A DNA stretch of 64,000 nt, from the NCBI RefSeq assembly GCF_001039355.2, contig NW_019775504.1, forward strand, positions 51,999 through 115,998, in the 5' to 3' direction. Of the stretch, positions 32,862 to 45,527 are shown one piece after another. Each line of letters begins with the position of its first letter. Position 1 is the first letter of the stretch. Under the pieces are notes generated by a model. That model ran no database searches. It was not told the DNA's origin and saw only the letters and a program-made list of their open reading frames with translations. The stretch is from Lingula anatina (Eukaryota; Brachiopoda; Lingulata; Lingulida; Lingulidae). The position numbers and the translations under genes are program-made.

Positions 32862-34815
32862 ACCCCATTGACCTGTTTACCCTCGTCTGAACTTTTTATC
32901 TCCGTGCCATTTCTTTTGGTGTCGTAAATGATTAAATATTAGAACACCATTATGTGATTATCTGTGATTTTCATATTCACCAATGAAGAAGGTTATGTTT
33001 TTATCGGCCTTGATGTGTCTGCTTGTGGTTTGTTATTAAAATAAGCAAGATTTCTCAATAAGTTTTTCACAAAACTTTGATGGCATTCTCATTTCAATTT
33101 GTATTTATTCTCGTTCTCCTTACATTGTAAAATAAGATATAATAAAGGGAAGAAGTTGACATTTCAAATCACCAATATGAACTCATTATGGCGATGGACA
33201 TACTGTATGTGTGTCTTATTGAAACAAACAAAGAAATAGGAAAAATACGCTGGGATACGTTATTTGATTAAATGAATATAGGCCTATCATGGTTGACATT
33301 ATGCATAAAGGGTTAAAACGTCAAAATCCATTCCAGTGGAAGTTTAATGCCATTAATTCTTTGCCTTCACTTTTAGGAAATGAATACACTTTACATTATT
33401 TATCAATCCGTACGACAATTACACGCTTATGTTGTATGGTCCATGATCTTAAAAAATGAGGCGAAAAGAAACATTATCTATTCCCCTCGACTATTGAGAC
33501 AAAACGTATTTCTAACATACACCTATCCCTTACCCTCCTCCTAGATCCAGTAATGCGGCTCTATTATTCTCCCTTTGTCGCCCTCCTCCACCTCCCCCCC
33601 CCCCCCACCTTAACAGGCCCGTAGCCAGGGGGGTTCGGGGGGTTCGAAAGAACCGCCCCTTTTTATGGAAAAAGGTCCACTTTTTCAGAAAAAGAACCCC
33701 CCTTTTGAAATTGCTGGCTACGGGCCTGCTTATTTATATGGAAGACTTTGAAGACTGACCGCCCTGGGACGACAATAAACAAAACACCGCCGCACACCAA
33801 GAATTGCCGATCACTATAATTATTTGAGAAAAGATGAAACACAGTCACGGGACAGTTGTTATCAGAATGAGACTGACTTCGTACCTTGAGTATACTGAAG
33901 TGTTCAGAATTAAACAGAGTCATACGAAGTGGGTGTTGGTGTCACCAGTCTATTTCTATCTGACGTTCGCCTGTAGTCAAGCTGAGTGATTAGAGCGCCG
34001 TTGGATCAAGATGGGATACTGCTGGGCAGGCGATTTGATGATGTTGTGCCAACATTTAATATCTAATGATTCTGCTATACCTTCATTCAATATACTTTCC
34101 GAGTTGAGTAGTAAGTAGCTATACCCTTTTAAACACCCTGAGTGGGTTTCCAATGTCTCCTGAAACTCGGGGTGATTTTATATCATTCTCTATAGTGGTT
34201 TTTATATGATTTTATATGCTGTGTGTGTGTATGTGTGCATGTGTGTGTGCGTGTGTGTGTGCGGGAGGGGGGTACTTTATATCCCACCTGTCTGAGTTAT
34301 TTTATCTGTGAGTAAGCTGCGATGGCGGTCTACAGCATTGTGTTAGTTGTTCTTCAGTAATTGTGCTGGGCGGTGATTGTGACCAAATGTGCATAAAACA
34401 GTGCGTTAGTGCACGTGAAGTTCTTAAAAATATGGTAGTTATTTCATCCTGGCTTACAGTTTCATACAATCATTTTGCGAAGTATTCTACTTCAGATTAA
34501 GATATTATCCCTTTCATTTAAACGTCGATAAAACAGTTAAAATGCTTATTGCCTGTCTCTTTTTGTAATCTGTTTTATTCTCCCTTCTTGATAATTGGCA
34601 CACTGACTTGGTATACAAATAATTTATGTTGAGTAACTTTAAAAGAAAATTAAAATGAAATAAATAAAAAAGTCTTTACCTCAATGCAATGAACACTACC
34701 CATGGCACAATCTACAAGACAGGTCCCCTCAAACTTAGTACTAGATTTTGTGGTATATTTTCATTTCTATTTTTTTTTTTAATATTACTATAAAATTATT
34801 TTATTAATAGTTTTT
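32862..34815. repeat. Large inverted duplication, arm 1
   Basis: Reverse complement of 45420-47597 joined to 53048-53430. Shared landmarks on this strand are CATTGACCTGTTTACCCT, CACCAATGAAGAAGGTTATG, AAATACGCTGGGATACGTTA, CATCATGATT-poor AT sequence, GACAGTTGTTATCAGAATGA, (GT)n near 34220, CAATGAACACTACCCATGGC and GGTCCCCTCAAACTTAGTAC. No gene is visible in the arm. It carries its own MITE at 33614-33728. Confidence 0.85.
33614..33728. mobile_element. CAGGCCCGTAGCC MITE, copy 2 (complete)
   Basis: A 115-base element whose ends, CAGGCCCGTAGCCAG and CTGGCTACGGGCCTG, are exact inverted repeats. The interior has GGTTCGGGGGGTTCG and AAAAAGGTCCACTTTTTCAG. It lies in arm 1 of the large inverted duplication; the matching place in arm 2 (about 47100) lacks it. 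Confidence 0.8.
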
Positions 34816-34819
34816 TGGA

Positions 34820-35590
34820 CCTTTCTCTCTCTCTCAAACACCCATGGATGCGAACACACACACGCTCCAATTTCCAGAGTTTTCACCTTGGTACAACTTT
34901 AATGGCTGATTCTATGATGGACGGGAAGCCCCTTTCAGTGACGATAAAAGCAAGATAAAAACCAAGCATACTCTCTGACGACAGGGTGCGCTGGTAGTCT
35001 GTTACAAAGTCTGCAAAGTTATTGATATAAATAATTTGTCTGCTATTTCAGAAGCCCCTGATATCAGAGGATTCGTATACATCCGCAATTAACGCATTCA
35101 ACCCACGTCCTCGTCGTTGGGTAGTCAGACTTGATACAAAGCTAAGATGAAATCACGTATGAAAACTCGCGCACCTCCTTCACAATTTCCTTCTTTAAGT
35201 TGTTTAAAGTTTATTCATCTTGATATATTTAAAAAATGTTTTTCATTATCTTTTATTTTCAATAACTACGAAGTACAGTTGAATCGTGTCATGAAAGAGG
35301 CAGAGACTTGTCTGTGAACGTAGTGAAAAATCAGCTGTGACCCGGTAGACGGTATAGACTTATGCCCTCACTGACCTACTTTTTACAGTGAAAATATTCA
35401 GACTTTATTAGCGCCTGTGTTGTGTCGTGAACATTTAGTCTACATTCCTGCCCCCCCCACCCCCAACCCCACCTTTAGCAAAACCCTGAATGTATTAATT
35501 TTGACCTATTGCATAACGATTCCAGGAATAGTAATCCTTTATCTATTTGTTCCAAATCTCCAGCAACCTCGTCAGTGGAGCTTCCGCTTC
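34820..35590. repeat. Dispersed direct duplication, copy 2
   Basis: Matches 20310-21290 block for block (see that entry), without the (TTTA)n expansion. It lies between arm 1 of the inverted duplication and the upstream flank of the sushi gene. Confidence 0.8.
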
Positions 35591-36177
35591 AGTGCTGACG
35601 ATCCCAGATGATGACGTCTGCACTGCCCGAGGGCAGAAGCCACTCAATAATTCCTCAAGCACTGACCACCCTACCAATACCCTACAAAACTACAACATTA
35701 CCTGAAGAAAATAATTTGGTGAAACACTTCCTAACCCCCGACCTAAAATGAACCTCAGAAGGACGAAAATTATACAGTAACAACCAACGTTTCTTACCGA
35801 TAGCAGTGCTACAAGTGCACTCCTAAATTTGTAAATAAACGGCTCAGGCGGCTGCATCACTGCCTTTCCTTAACTACTCACACCAGAGGTCGCACACTGC
35901 GCCACTCTCGTTCCAGATCCTGGAAAAAATATATGTATGCAGCAGTTTACACCCTAGCCTACTAGCTGACACCAAAATTAACAATCCACTAAAATATCAG
36001 CAAAAATGGGAAAATCACTTTTTAATTACAACACTCCATTCGTATACTATAACAGGCCATGATTGGTCTATTTGGTGGCTTCTCTTTAATCCTGTTTAGG
36101 CTGTTTGAGGTCCGTATCCTGGTTGTAAATCCAGTCATTTAGGACGGAGGCAGCGCCGTAGACAGCAGTTCTTCAAG
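35590..36177 (+). promoter_or_regulatory. Upstream flank and 5' UTR of the sushi mosaic gene
   Basis: Non-coding. A reversed CCAAT motif (GATTGG) lies at about 36061, 115 bases before the start codon. The transcription start is not resolvable from sequence. Confidence 0.4.
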
Positions 36178-36387
36178 ATGAGAGGCTATTTGACGTTGAT
36201 TTGCTGTTCAGTTTTTCTTATATTATTGAGTTCGAAGGTTTTTTGTTCCAGCGATGTCAGCGACGATGCAGAAAGGTTCGTGTGTAGATGTCATTCTATT
36301 TTCGCTTAAGTTTCATGTACTAATGCCATGTCTTTTGTTGTGTTTGAAAGCCCAAGCTTTATCTTTATCATTATTTTTATCGTTATT

Positions 36388-36451
<64 letters not shown>

Positions 36452-39400
36452 GAAACACTGACGCGAAACTTTCTGGTGTATTCTGCATTTGTTATATTTC
36501 TTATATGTATTATGTTGGATTTTCAAAAGGTTAATTTCACGATACTTTTTTTGACCCGCATATATATTTTTTCAAGAATATCAATTCAAAGTAAAATTAT
36601 ATGATGACGTGCATGATACGTGTACGTTCAAACTCCCGTCGATATCCAGAGATTTCCTTTAAACATTTCATTTTTGTTATTTAATGATCAGTTTTTTCAC
36701 GAATAAGACATGTTCTTTAAAAAACTTTCTTTTAGCTGAGGAGGTGCAATTATGTTAACAAACAAAACAGACAAATGAAGAAACACGTAAATTGAAAATT
36801 TTGTAAAAAATTTGAGATCCTATTCCGTCCAGGATGTACGTTGTGTACAGAATTAATCTAAGATTGCCGATAAGTTTTCTTATCTCGGACGCAGTCCGTA
36901 TATACAAGCTATTAAAGCAGTCCCAAGCTATTTAGATAGGAACAGCAGTATGTATTTATTTACTGAATGAGTTTATACTTAGGACGGGTGTCGTCTCGTG
37001 TTTAGTTATTTCGTTGGACGCATACCGACTTACCCCCCCCCCCCCCTCCGCTCCCTTCTCGTTGTTTAACCAAGCCCTGATATCCTTCTCGCCCCTTGGC
37101 GACCGCAAACTTAATCAGGGATTTTCATAAAGCTCAGATCCGCGTTTGGTTATATTTCAGTCCAGCTTCCATTATCAAGCGAGCAATTATTGAGGAAATA
37201 AGTTGATGATTCACGTTTGTTGTATCCGTGTGTTACGCCGCTTGCCGCTTGTGAAGACACTGATTAAATCCAAATATACCCTCTCTCACAGGTCTTCCCT
37301 CTCTGTTACCCAGCTGTATGAGGTCTTATGTAAAAATGTGTAATAGCTAGAGGCATCTGGCAGAGAGTCGATTGCATACATTTTCTTAAAGTTTTTCTTT
37401 TTCCATCTGTAAGAACTCTCCCCATTATCTTTTCTCATAAACCTTGTTTTCACGCTAAACTTACTTTAGATATACAGGTGTATGTTATATGTACAGCTAT
37501 GGTGGGTATACATTTACTATACAAACAATTGGGTTCGCAGGGGGGAATTACAACCCACCTTTTTTTATTTGGGAGTGGGATTTATGACCAGTATTTTTTT
37601 TATTGAAACTGATATTCTGTTTTGGGAGTGGGAGCTGTATCCGGCTTGTGATGTCCGTACATTATAGACCATTATATATACACATGTACAACTGCAATGT
37701 AGACTTAATTTAGGGATCTTATTAGTTATTAACAGATCTTTTTAAATATCTTATAATAATTCATACTTTAAGATAATGGGTTCTTAAATTATTCAAATTT
37801 CGGTAAATTAATGTATAAAATAATCTAAGCACAGAACGCATTCACAAACAAGAATTTTTTAATGTGAAAATATGTCCATTTTGAAACCAGTGCCGATGAC
37901 CAAGAGAACGAGATATTTATCTCGGAGCGGGCGGCCAAAGCTGTTCCTAAGAAACCACGGCGCGTGAAGCGTGGCTTCCGGTTCCGGGTTCGATTCCGTG
38001 TCAAAAGGCTCTGGGGAGAGGAGAGAAACGAGGAGAGGGAGAGTAGGAACGAGGCTGCACGGCGGGCGGCGCACAATGATTTCTGCAGGAAGAATTGCAA
38101 GTGGTCGGCGTGGACTAGCTGGACCGGGTGTTCCGCTAGATGTGGGAACGGCGGTATGTATAGTATGATTATTATTTCCATTACTTATCAACGGTTTTTG
38201 AAACAGCCACATTCGTCTCATGAGACTGAACAATGTAGATATTTATAATTTTAAAATAAAAATTCTGAAACAAACCAACAAAAATGACAAATACCGATGC
38301 ACCTAAAAGCACACACTAGAGGCAATTGGAAATTATTTTTTTTCATTTTAAGCTTTGATTCGATTCTGTTACACCAAATTAAGCTCTAAGTGAATGAGCT
38401 TTTAAGCTTTAACTGATGAAACAGAAGAAACCCAAACGAAATTTTACAACGCGTTAGCTTCATATATAAACGTATAAAAAGTATGAATAAAGCATATATA
38501 AACTGAAAACTAGATTTTTCTAAGCCTAGTGTATTTCTCTTCCAGGTATCCGAACGCGCACGCACACACGCCAATATCCGGGCAACTGCGGCGCGTGGGC
38601 GAGTGCAAATGGCTGTACGGGCACTGCCACAGAGACAGACAACAAATGCGCACAACCATGCCAAAACGGAGGAATAGCAGCAAACAAATTCTGCCTGTGC
38701 ACTCTGCAGTTTAAAGGAATTTGTTGTGAACTGAGTAAGGACACACTTTATGTTAGTCTAAGTATTTTGGGGATTTACAAGTATTAGTATATATGTTAAA
38801 AAAGCACAAGGAGATTTGCTTTTAAGTAAGCGCAGAATCTCTCTCACACAAGGACAGTCGTACACCTGCACACACACAAACACATATGAAAAATAATTAT
38901 CCTCAGGTGGTGAAGGCCTTGATTGCAAAAACACGTATATCATTACTCACAACTCTGGTCGACAATGGTGACATAGTTGTTTTTCATATAATTGGATCGA
39001 TCTAAAATAAATAAACTTACCAACAAACGAAGTAATGAACGAACAAACAAACATGCAAATAATAAATAGAGTAAAAAACCAAGCAAACAATTCAATGTTT
39101 TGAAAGTGAATATATATAACTTTATTAATTTATTAAATACATAAATACATAAATAATTATCCCCAGGGAAGCAGTGTCAACACCCGGGTAAACCTGCCCA
39201 CGGCTCCGTGACTCCTGACAGCGCACCTAACAACTACGGCACCATAGCTAGGTACAGCTGCCAGACGGGGTACAGGCTGCAGGGGCCCGCCACCAGGAAG
39301 TGTGAGGCTAACGAGCAGTGGGCGGGGGCCGTGCCATCGTGTCAACGTAAGTGTAATATGTTAACATGTGGCATGGGGTATATTTAAGTGAAAAATTCAG

Positions 39401-40590
39401 TCAATTTCTGTTTTAGAATACCGTTCAAAGTGAGTACGATTTTTTAAGGCTCAAAGTAGACAACACGATACGAAAATGTCCTAAGTAAAGACTAAATAAA
39501 GACTAAGCAAAGACTAAATATTATTAAGTACCTTGTAACATCTAAATAGCAGCCACATAGATTACAAGCAAAAACTTTAATCATTCCAGTTGTGAACTGC
39601 GGCGACCCCGGCACGCCCTCTTCCGGCAGTCGTTCCATGACAGCCACCACCTACCAGAGCACCGTCACCTATAGCTGTAACACCGGGTACAGGATCTCTG
39701 GAGGCGTGGTCAGGACGTGTCAGGCCAACGGACAGTGGAGTGGGTCTCTACCCTCCTGTCCGAGTGAGTGAGATGGTGACGTATAGAGTGGTGGGGGTTT
39801 AAGTTTTAGGCCACACAGTGAAAGTTCGATGTTGTATAAATTTTAATTTTCCTGGAATATCTACTCTCTAGGCTACTCGTTATCACTAAGGTAGGCCTAC
39901 ACTGTACTATATCAAAAACTGTTTACAGAATTTTGATTCCAGAAAACTTTTTGTAGTTTAAAGAATTTTCAGCATCTTATAAATAATTTTTTCAAGACCT
40001 GAAGAAATCCCGCTCACCCATGACCTCTATTCCATGTTGCAGTAATATCATGCGGCGCCACTCCCCCACTCCCCAATGGTATAGTCAAGCACTGCCACGG
40101 TCCCCCAGGCAATGTATATAACACCCAGCTCCACTTCATATGTAACCAAGGTTACTATCTCCAAGGTACCGAGAAGAGAAAATGTCAGCTGTCGGGGCAG
40201 TGGGACGGAACTGCAGCCTCGTGTCATGGTAAGAGTTGTGATCATAACTATCGCAATCAACGCAATCACAGCTAACACAGTCACAACTAGCACAATCACA
40301 ACTAACACAATCACAGCTTACATTAGAATACGATCAATCCTAACACAATTACTACTGAAGTATGCACACCTATAGCATTCACTTTTTTCTTCAAACGTTA
40401 TCTATAAAAATTGATTAAAGGGTCTCAGTTGTCTGGCTGAGTGGGGCTGAATGACTGTCATGGTTGTTTACGAACCCCTAACATATTTACACTTGATGCA
40501 TCATACCTTACTCATTCACACTGATTACATTTATAAATAACACATTGTCATCAAATATTTTCATACCGGAAATTTACAAAATGCCCCCCT

Positions 40591-40632
<42 letters not shown>

Positions 40633-41625
40633 CGCGCGCGCAAACACACACTTATCCCCCTATGAAAAATAATTTCATAAAGGGGAAAATATCAGCTATT
40701 ATTTTGTCCAATTCTCCCGTTTTAGCTATTACATGCCCGGATCTCACTCCCCCTGCAAGTGGCGCGGTGTCACTGGCTCAAGGGAAAACCTTTGGAAAGA
40801 AGGCGACTTATTCTTGTTCTACTGGCCACAGACTTCAGGGGAGCGTAACAAGAACTTGCACAGCCAGAGGAAACCAAGGAATTTGGAGTGGTTCGGCACC
40901 TACTTGCCCACGTGAGTATTTTACATTAATTTTATTATTATCTTTTTTTATGTTGTGTGAGAAAATTATATTTCATTCTTATAAAACATTAAATGAGTAA
41001 TTTACTTGATATTCTATGAATGTTACATTCTACATTTCTAGCCGTCAACTGTGGCGACCCCGGAACGCCATCTAACGGCGTGAAGAACGGTAACAGTTAC
41101 ACGTACACCAGCGCAGTGACGTACCAGTGTGTACCAGGCCACTACATGACCGGACAGGAGAGGATTACCTGTAACGCCAACGGACAGTGGTCAGCTGGGA
41201 AACCCACGTGTACAGGTAGGGTGACACGTGGCATTACGTTATTTGTCTTCTTTTTCACACAAAAATAAAGAAATGAATCGAAAAATAAGGAATAAAGGAA
41301 TAATTATTTAAAGATAATTTTAATTTATAAAGACATAGAACCATAATGTTGATAAAAAAGGTCAAATCTCCTAGACCACCCTTCTTACAACATTCTTCGA
41401 CATTAAAACTATTAATAAGGTAGTCACTGATCTGAGTGCTATCAAAATAAAGATATTTGAATAATTAATGTCACATTTGTATATCAGGTGGTAATTCCAT
41501 CTTCTATAATCTAAAAAATAATTAATTGCAAGCCTATACAAATTATACCATTGACAATCATTTGCCATTTTTAGTTGTTTAATATATTTATCTGTTTGCT
41601 GAGAGGTACTGAAATTAAAATGTAT

Positions 41626-41656
<31 letters not shown>

Positions 41657-44600
41657 TTCTCAGCGTGTCCTAGGAACCAGTACAAGCCGGGAGTCAATGC
41701 CCGCACTTCCTGCCTCCCGTGCCCGGTGAACTCCCACACACAGGGAACTGGAAGCGTTGATCAGAAGAACTGTTTGTGTAATACAGGATTCCGTGGCCCA
41801 GCCGGCGGTCCCTGTGGAGGTGGGTATCGAGTTTTGAAATAATTATCTTTTGTTCTATGTATATTACCGTATTTTCAGTAGTCATTTTTGTGTTTTTTTT
41901 TTTATTTGTCTGCCTAAATTTGTACACTTGCTACGCAAAAACATTGCAGTGTCGGAGCCTTAAAATTATCACCAGCATATCTGCATCTTTAAAAAAAATC
42001 TCGTTATTTTTAAATTCAAAAAGAGATATAAAGTAGCCTTATTTTATTACAGATATTCACTGTTAATCACAAACATATATCACAAAATAATTCACCCATT
42101 TCAGAGGTCACGTGCCCTCCCCTGCCTGCCCCAGCCAATGGGAAGGTGACGGCGTGTCAGGTGTCCATTAACGATGTCTGCTCATTTGACTGTGACAATG
42201 GCTACATTCTCAGCCCTAGCAACCAGCAGAGAAAATGTCAGCCAGACGGATCATGGACGGGATCCGATGTCACTTGTTTGCGTAAGTGACTGATGTGTTG
42301 TCGGAATTATTAGTGTTTTGCCTTAAACAAAAACAAGTTTCGTGCAGATCTTTAAACCAAAATTGTTTTTAAAACGTGAAGTCTTATTTTAGTTCTCTCG
42401 TCTGGTTCTTCAACAAGCATGCCAAACATCAACCCTATTTTCATTCATAAAAATGATCAACAACTATTTGTACATACATCACTCACATTGATGACTTTAT
42501 GCCTTTCATATTTGTATTTATTAATAAATTAATTTCTTTATTTATCTTTTATCAGCGTGTGGTCAGAACACGTACAAGGCTGGTCCTGGTCAGTGTACCC
42601 GGTGTCCGGCAGACACTCACACCACAGGTACTGCCAGTATGCTGGTCGGCTGCATCTGTAACGACGGCTTAACCGGGCCTGGTGGAGGACCGTGCCAGGG
42701 TAGGTGGCAGTGTTCTTCTTATTAATTTTATTTCTTGAGTTGTTCTTGTCATTGTTTGATTGCAGAAAACCGGGGTGAAGAATTTGTGTGAGACGATTGA
42801 GTCGTGAGAGAGAGAGAGAGAGAGAATTTAGAATATTTATAGAAGTTCATGTGAAAAGTGTCAATTTCTGTGAATGCGCTCTTCCTTTCAGATGTCAACG
42901 AATGCTCTCGACAAAATGGCGGCTGTGAGCAGAGCTGTGAGAACACTAGGGGAGGTTTCCAGTGTAAATGCTCCATTCCGGGATACAAAGTAAACCCTGC
43001 CGACCGAAAACGTTGTATAGGTAAGATGTTGTTTCACATAAAGTTCCAACCTACTATTGTTTACCCTGTGTTTCAGAGATAACTGTGAACGACAAGGCAA
43101 TGGAGGTGAGGTCACCAGATGGGCCTTTATCTGAAACACAGGGTGCACTTTTTATCCCTCTGTTTTATACTTTGCACAAAGTATTTCTGAGATTCGCTGT
43201 AACTTGCAGTGCTAGGGATGTATGCATTAGGAAGCATTTAAGGCAGTAAAACTTATCCAAGCCTCAGTTTGATGCACTGCTTTGCTGTTGTTTTCAATCG
43301 GCAGACCTTGAAACCCAAATATATCGATTTCATCCTTGTGGATTAAAAAAAAAGAATTTACAGAGTGGGGACATATGAAACATGTCTTCATTAACTAAAT
43401 AGTACTCAAGATTACAGTGTGTTTGTAGGGCCTAAAACACGAAGTTTAAAGTCTTCGATATAATTTTGCATTTTCAGTGGAAAAACAATGTTCATCATTC
43501 ACGACCCCTACAAATGGCGGCATCGTCTGTCACCATAAGAACGATACCAATACCGACCGTTGCCAGGTGAAATGTAATGACGGCTTTGAGCATCCCGTGA
43601 GAAGCAACCAGTTCGAGGAATGCGGGCCAGCCACGAACTTCAAGTGGTCGTATGAGATTAATAACATACCTATCCCTGCTTGTGTTGGTAGGTATAGTTT
43701 GTATTATTTTCTAATATTCTGCTGGGATAAAACGGGTTCTTAAAATGTTAAGAGAAAGTTTATCAAACCCAAAACATGGGCTATGCTTGTGGTACAGTTC
43801 TTGTCTTGGTATGTGTAGAACAGTCTGTGGGGAATGAAATAGTTTTCCACGGTCTTTTTCGTAGATTTTGAGTTTGTTACGTAGGCTATTCAACAAATCA
43901 TGGTGATCAGTATTTTAAGAGATTTTTGTGGTTTCATTTTTGTGACATGTCATATATATAGTCAACTTATGTGTTTGATTTACCAAGTACACTTTGCAAC
44001 ATTTCAGCGCTGATTTTATGTTTTCAGACTTTAACTGTCTCGTTTACAGTATAAAAAACAAGTTATGACTTGAAAAACATATTTCTATCTTCCAGAGCAA
44101 TATTTTCCTGGCGTGATCGTCGACGCAGAAATCGCCTACTTTGTGGCCAGCTGCGACCAGCTGACAGACCAACAGAAACAGGACGCTAAGAACGCGTTCC
44201 TGCAGCTTCTGCGAGGACAGGGGGTGTGCCTGGAGAACGGAAGAGCGGTGTGTAACGTCACCGACCTCTGGATAGAGTGTGGAGAAATCGACTTAAGCGG
44301 AGGCATTCAAAAGAGGGACGCTAGCTCTAGCCGCGTTCTCAAGTTCAAATTCAAACTAACCACGGACCAGAAGCCGGTCAGAACTATGAACTGTGGACGC
44401 TTCTGTGACGGACAGGCCGTGTGCGACGCTTGCTTCACCAATCACGTCCAGTCCACTGTCAGAAAGGTGACAGCAGAGCAGGAAAAATTACGGGAGGTTT
44501 TTGGAACGCAAGCTGCACCAGACGCGAGACCAAATCCTCAGCCTCGACCAGGCGTTTCCACAACCTCTGGTGCTGGCGTCGCACCAAAGTCCTTTAACAG

Positions 44601-45384
44601 AGGAATAACTGCTTTCCGAAGTAACCTAGCACGAAACTTCAACAGAGTTATCCCAAGCACCAGTGGTCAAAGCCCCGTGAGACCAACTGAAGCAGTGACG
44701 ACAGCAGCGCCGCCTAGGGGAATGATGAACATCGGGGGGTTGGTTCTGATGCCTGCGCCCACCGGGTTACAGATGATGTCTGATGTCAAGATGGCGTGTG
44801 AAACTGGAATGGAGAAAAAACGTGACATGTGTGGTAAGCCAACAAAGGTCAAAATGACCCACAACGGTTCATATGCGTGTTACCTTCTGACGTTCTTTAT
44901 TTAAAAAATGGATCGAATTGTTCTTTTAATGTATATTTTACCTCAATGGTTGTTACCACTTTTAAGATGAAAATCGCAAAAAAAAAAAAAAGAAAAGAAA
45001 GAAAGAAACGGCAGCGTGTATTATAACTACACTAGAAGATGCTTTTCCCCTACTATAACTAAAATTGGTTTTGGACGTATATTGTCTTGACTTGTAGGCC
45101 AACAGTAAATCTGGCAGTCAATATATCTACCTTCATTGTTAGGCAAAAGGAGTTCTCAGTCAAATGGCGGAAGTCCTTACTTACGTAGCCTTTGTTTCCC
45201 GCTATTTTATTTGAAATGTTTTCTGTTTTCAGTTCCCTGTACACCGGGAAGTAATCTGCCGCCAGGTGGCAGCAGGTGCGAGCAGTGCATCGCAGGAATG
45301 TACCAACCGGAAGCTCAGAAGACTTCCTGTATCCCCTGTCCCGCCGGGAAGACCTCGCCAAGGGGCGCTATTGGATGTGCATGA
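36178..45384 (+). CDS. Secreted TSP1/EGF/sushi/ephrin-receptor-like mosaic protein (complete, 15 exons)
   Basis: Exons: 36178-36275, 37891-38153, 38546-38734, 39167-39346, 39590-39763, 40043-40228, 40726-40911, 41042-41215, 41664-41819, 42105-42281, 42556-42699, 42892-43020, 43478-43687, 44096-44833, 45233-45384. They join in frame to 1051 residues, and every intron after the first is phase 1. Order: signal peptide 1-23; basic pro-region with two RVKR convertase-type sites (57-60, 69-72); TSP1 (about 103-150); EGF-like (157-183); five sushi/CCP domains (184-483); ephrin-receptor-like GCC2/GCC3 repeat (484-535); sushi 6 (536-594); GCC2/GCC3 (595-642); calcium-binding EGF starting DVNEC (643-685); sushi-like (686-755); a long single-exon spacer (756-1001) resembling the SCUBE spacer; final GCC2/GCC3 (1002-1051). 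There is no membrane anchor. It is probably an extracellular adhesion, matrix or complement-like protein. The first donor (GTTCGT) is weak. Confidence 0.88.
36388..36452. repeat. (GT)n(GA)n compound microsatellite
   Basis: GT run switching to a GA run in intron 1 of the sushi mosaic gene. Confidence 0.95.
40590..40640. repeat. (CA)n microsatellite
   Basis: About 20 CA units followed by CG-rich TTCGCGCGCG, in the intron ahead of the fourth sushi exon. Confidence 0.95.
41623..41659. repeat. (TTTA)n microsatellite
   Basis: About nine TTTA units ending four bases before the acceptor at 41663, so repeat length could affect the polypyrimidine tract of the first GCC2/GCC3 exon. Confidence 0.9.
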
Positions 45385-45527
45385 TAAGAAACACAAGAAA
45401 GAGCGAAAGAGCTTTACAAACGACTTTTTAAATACAAAATAATAATATAGTAATCTCAATTATAGTTCAAGACAATAGAAATGAAAACATGCCGAAAAAC
45501 CTAGTACTAAGTTTGAGGGGACCTATC

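Noticed and set aside
37825-38233. Minus-strand readings of 118 and 124 codons opposite exon 2 of the sushi gene
   Set aside because: They are shadows of a GC-rich coding exon; the plus strand has the splice-consistent TSP1 reading.
43055-43150. Inverted pair CCCTGTGTTTCAGAGATAA / TTATCTGAAACACAGGG in a sushi-gene intron
   Set aside because: It is a real short hairpin, but there are no flanking duplications and no second copy in the window, so it is not called as an element.
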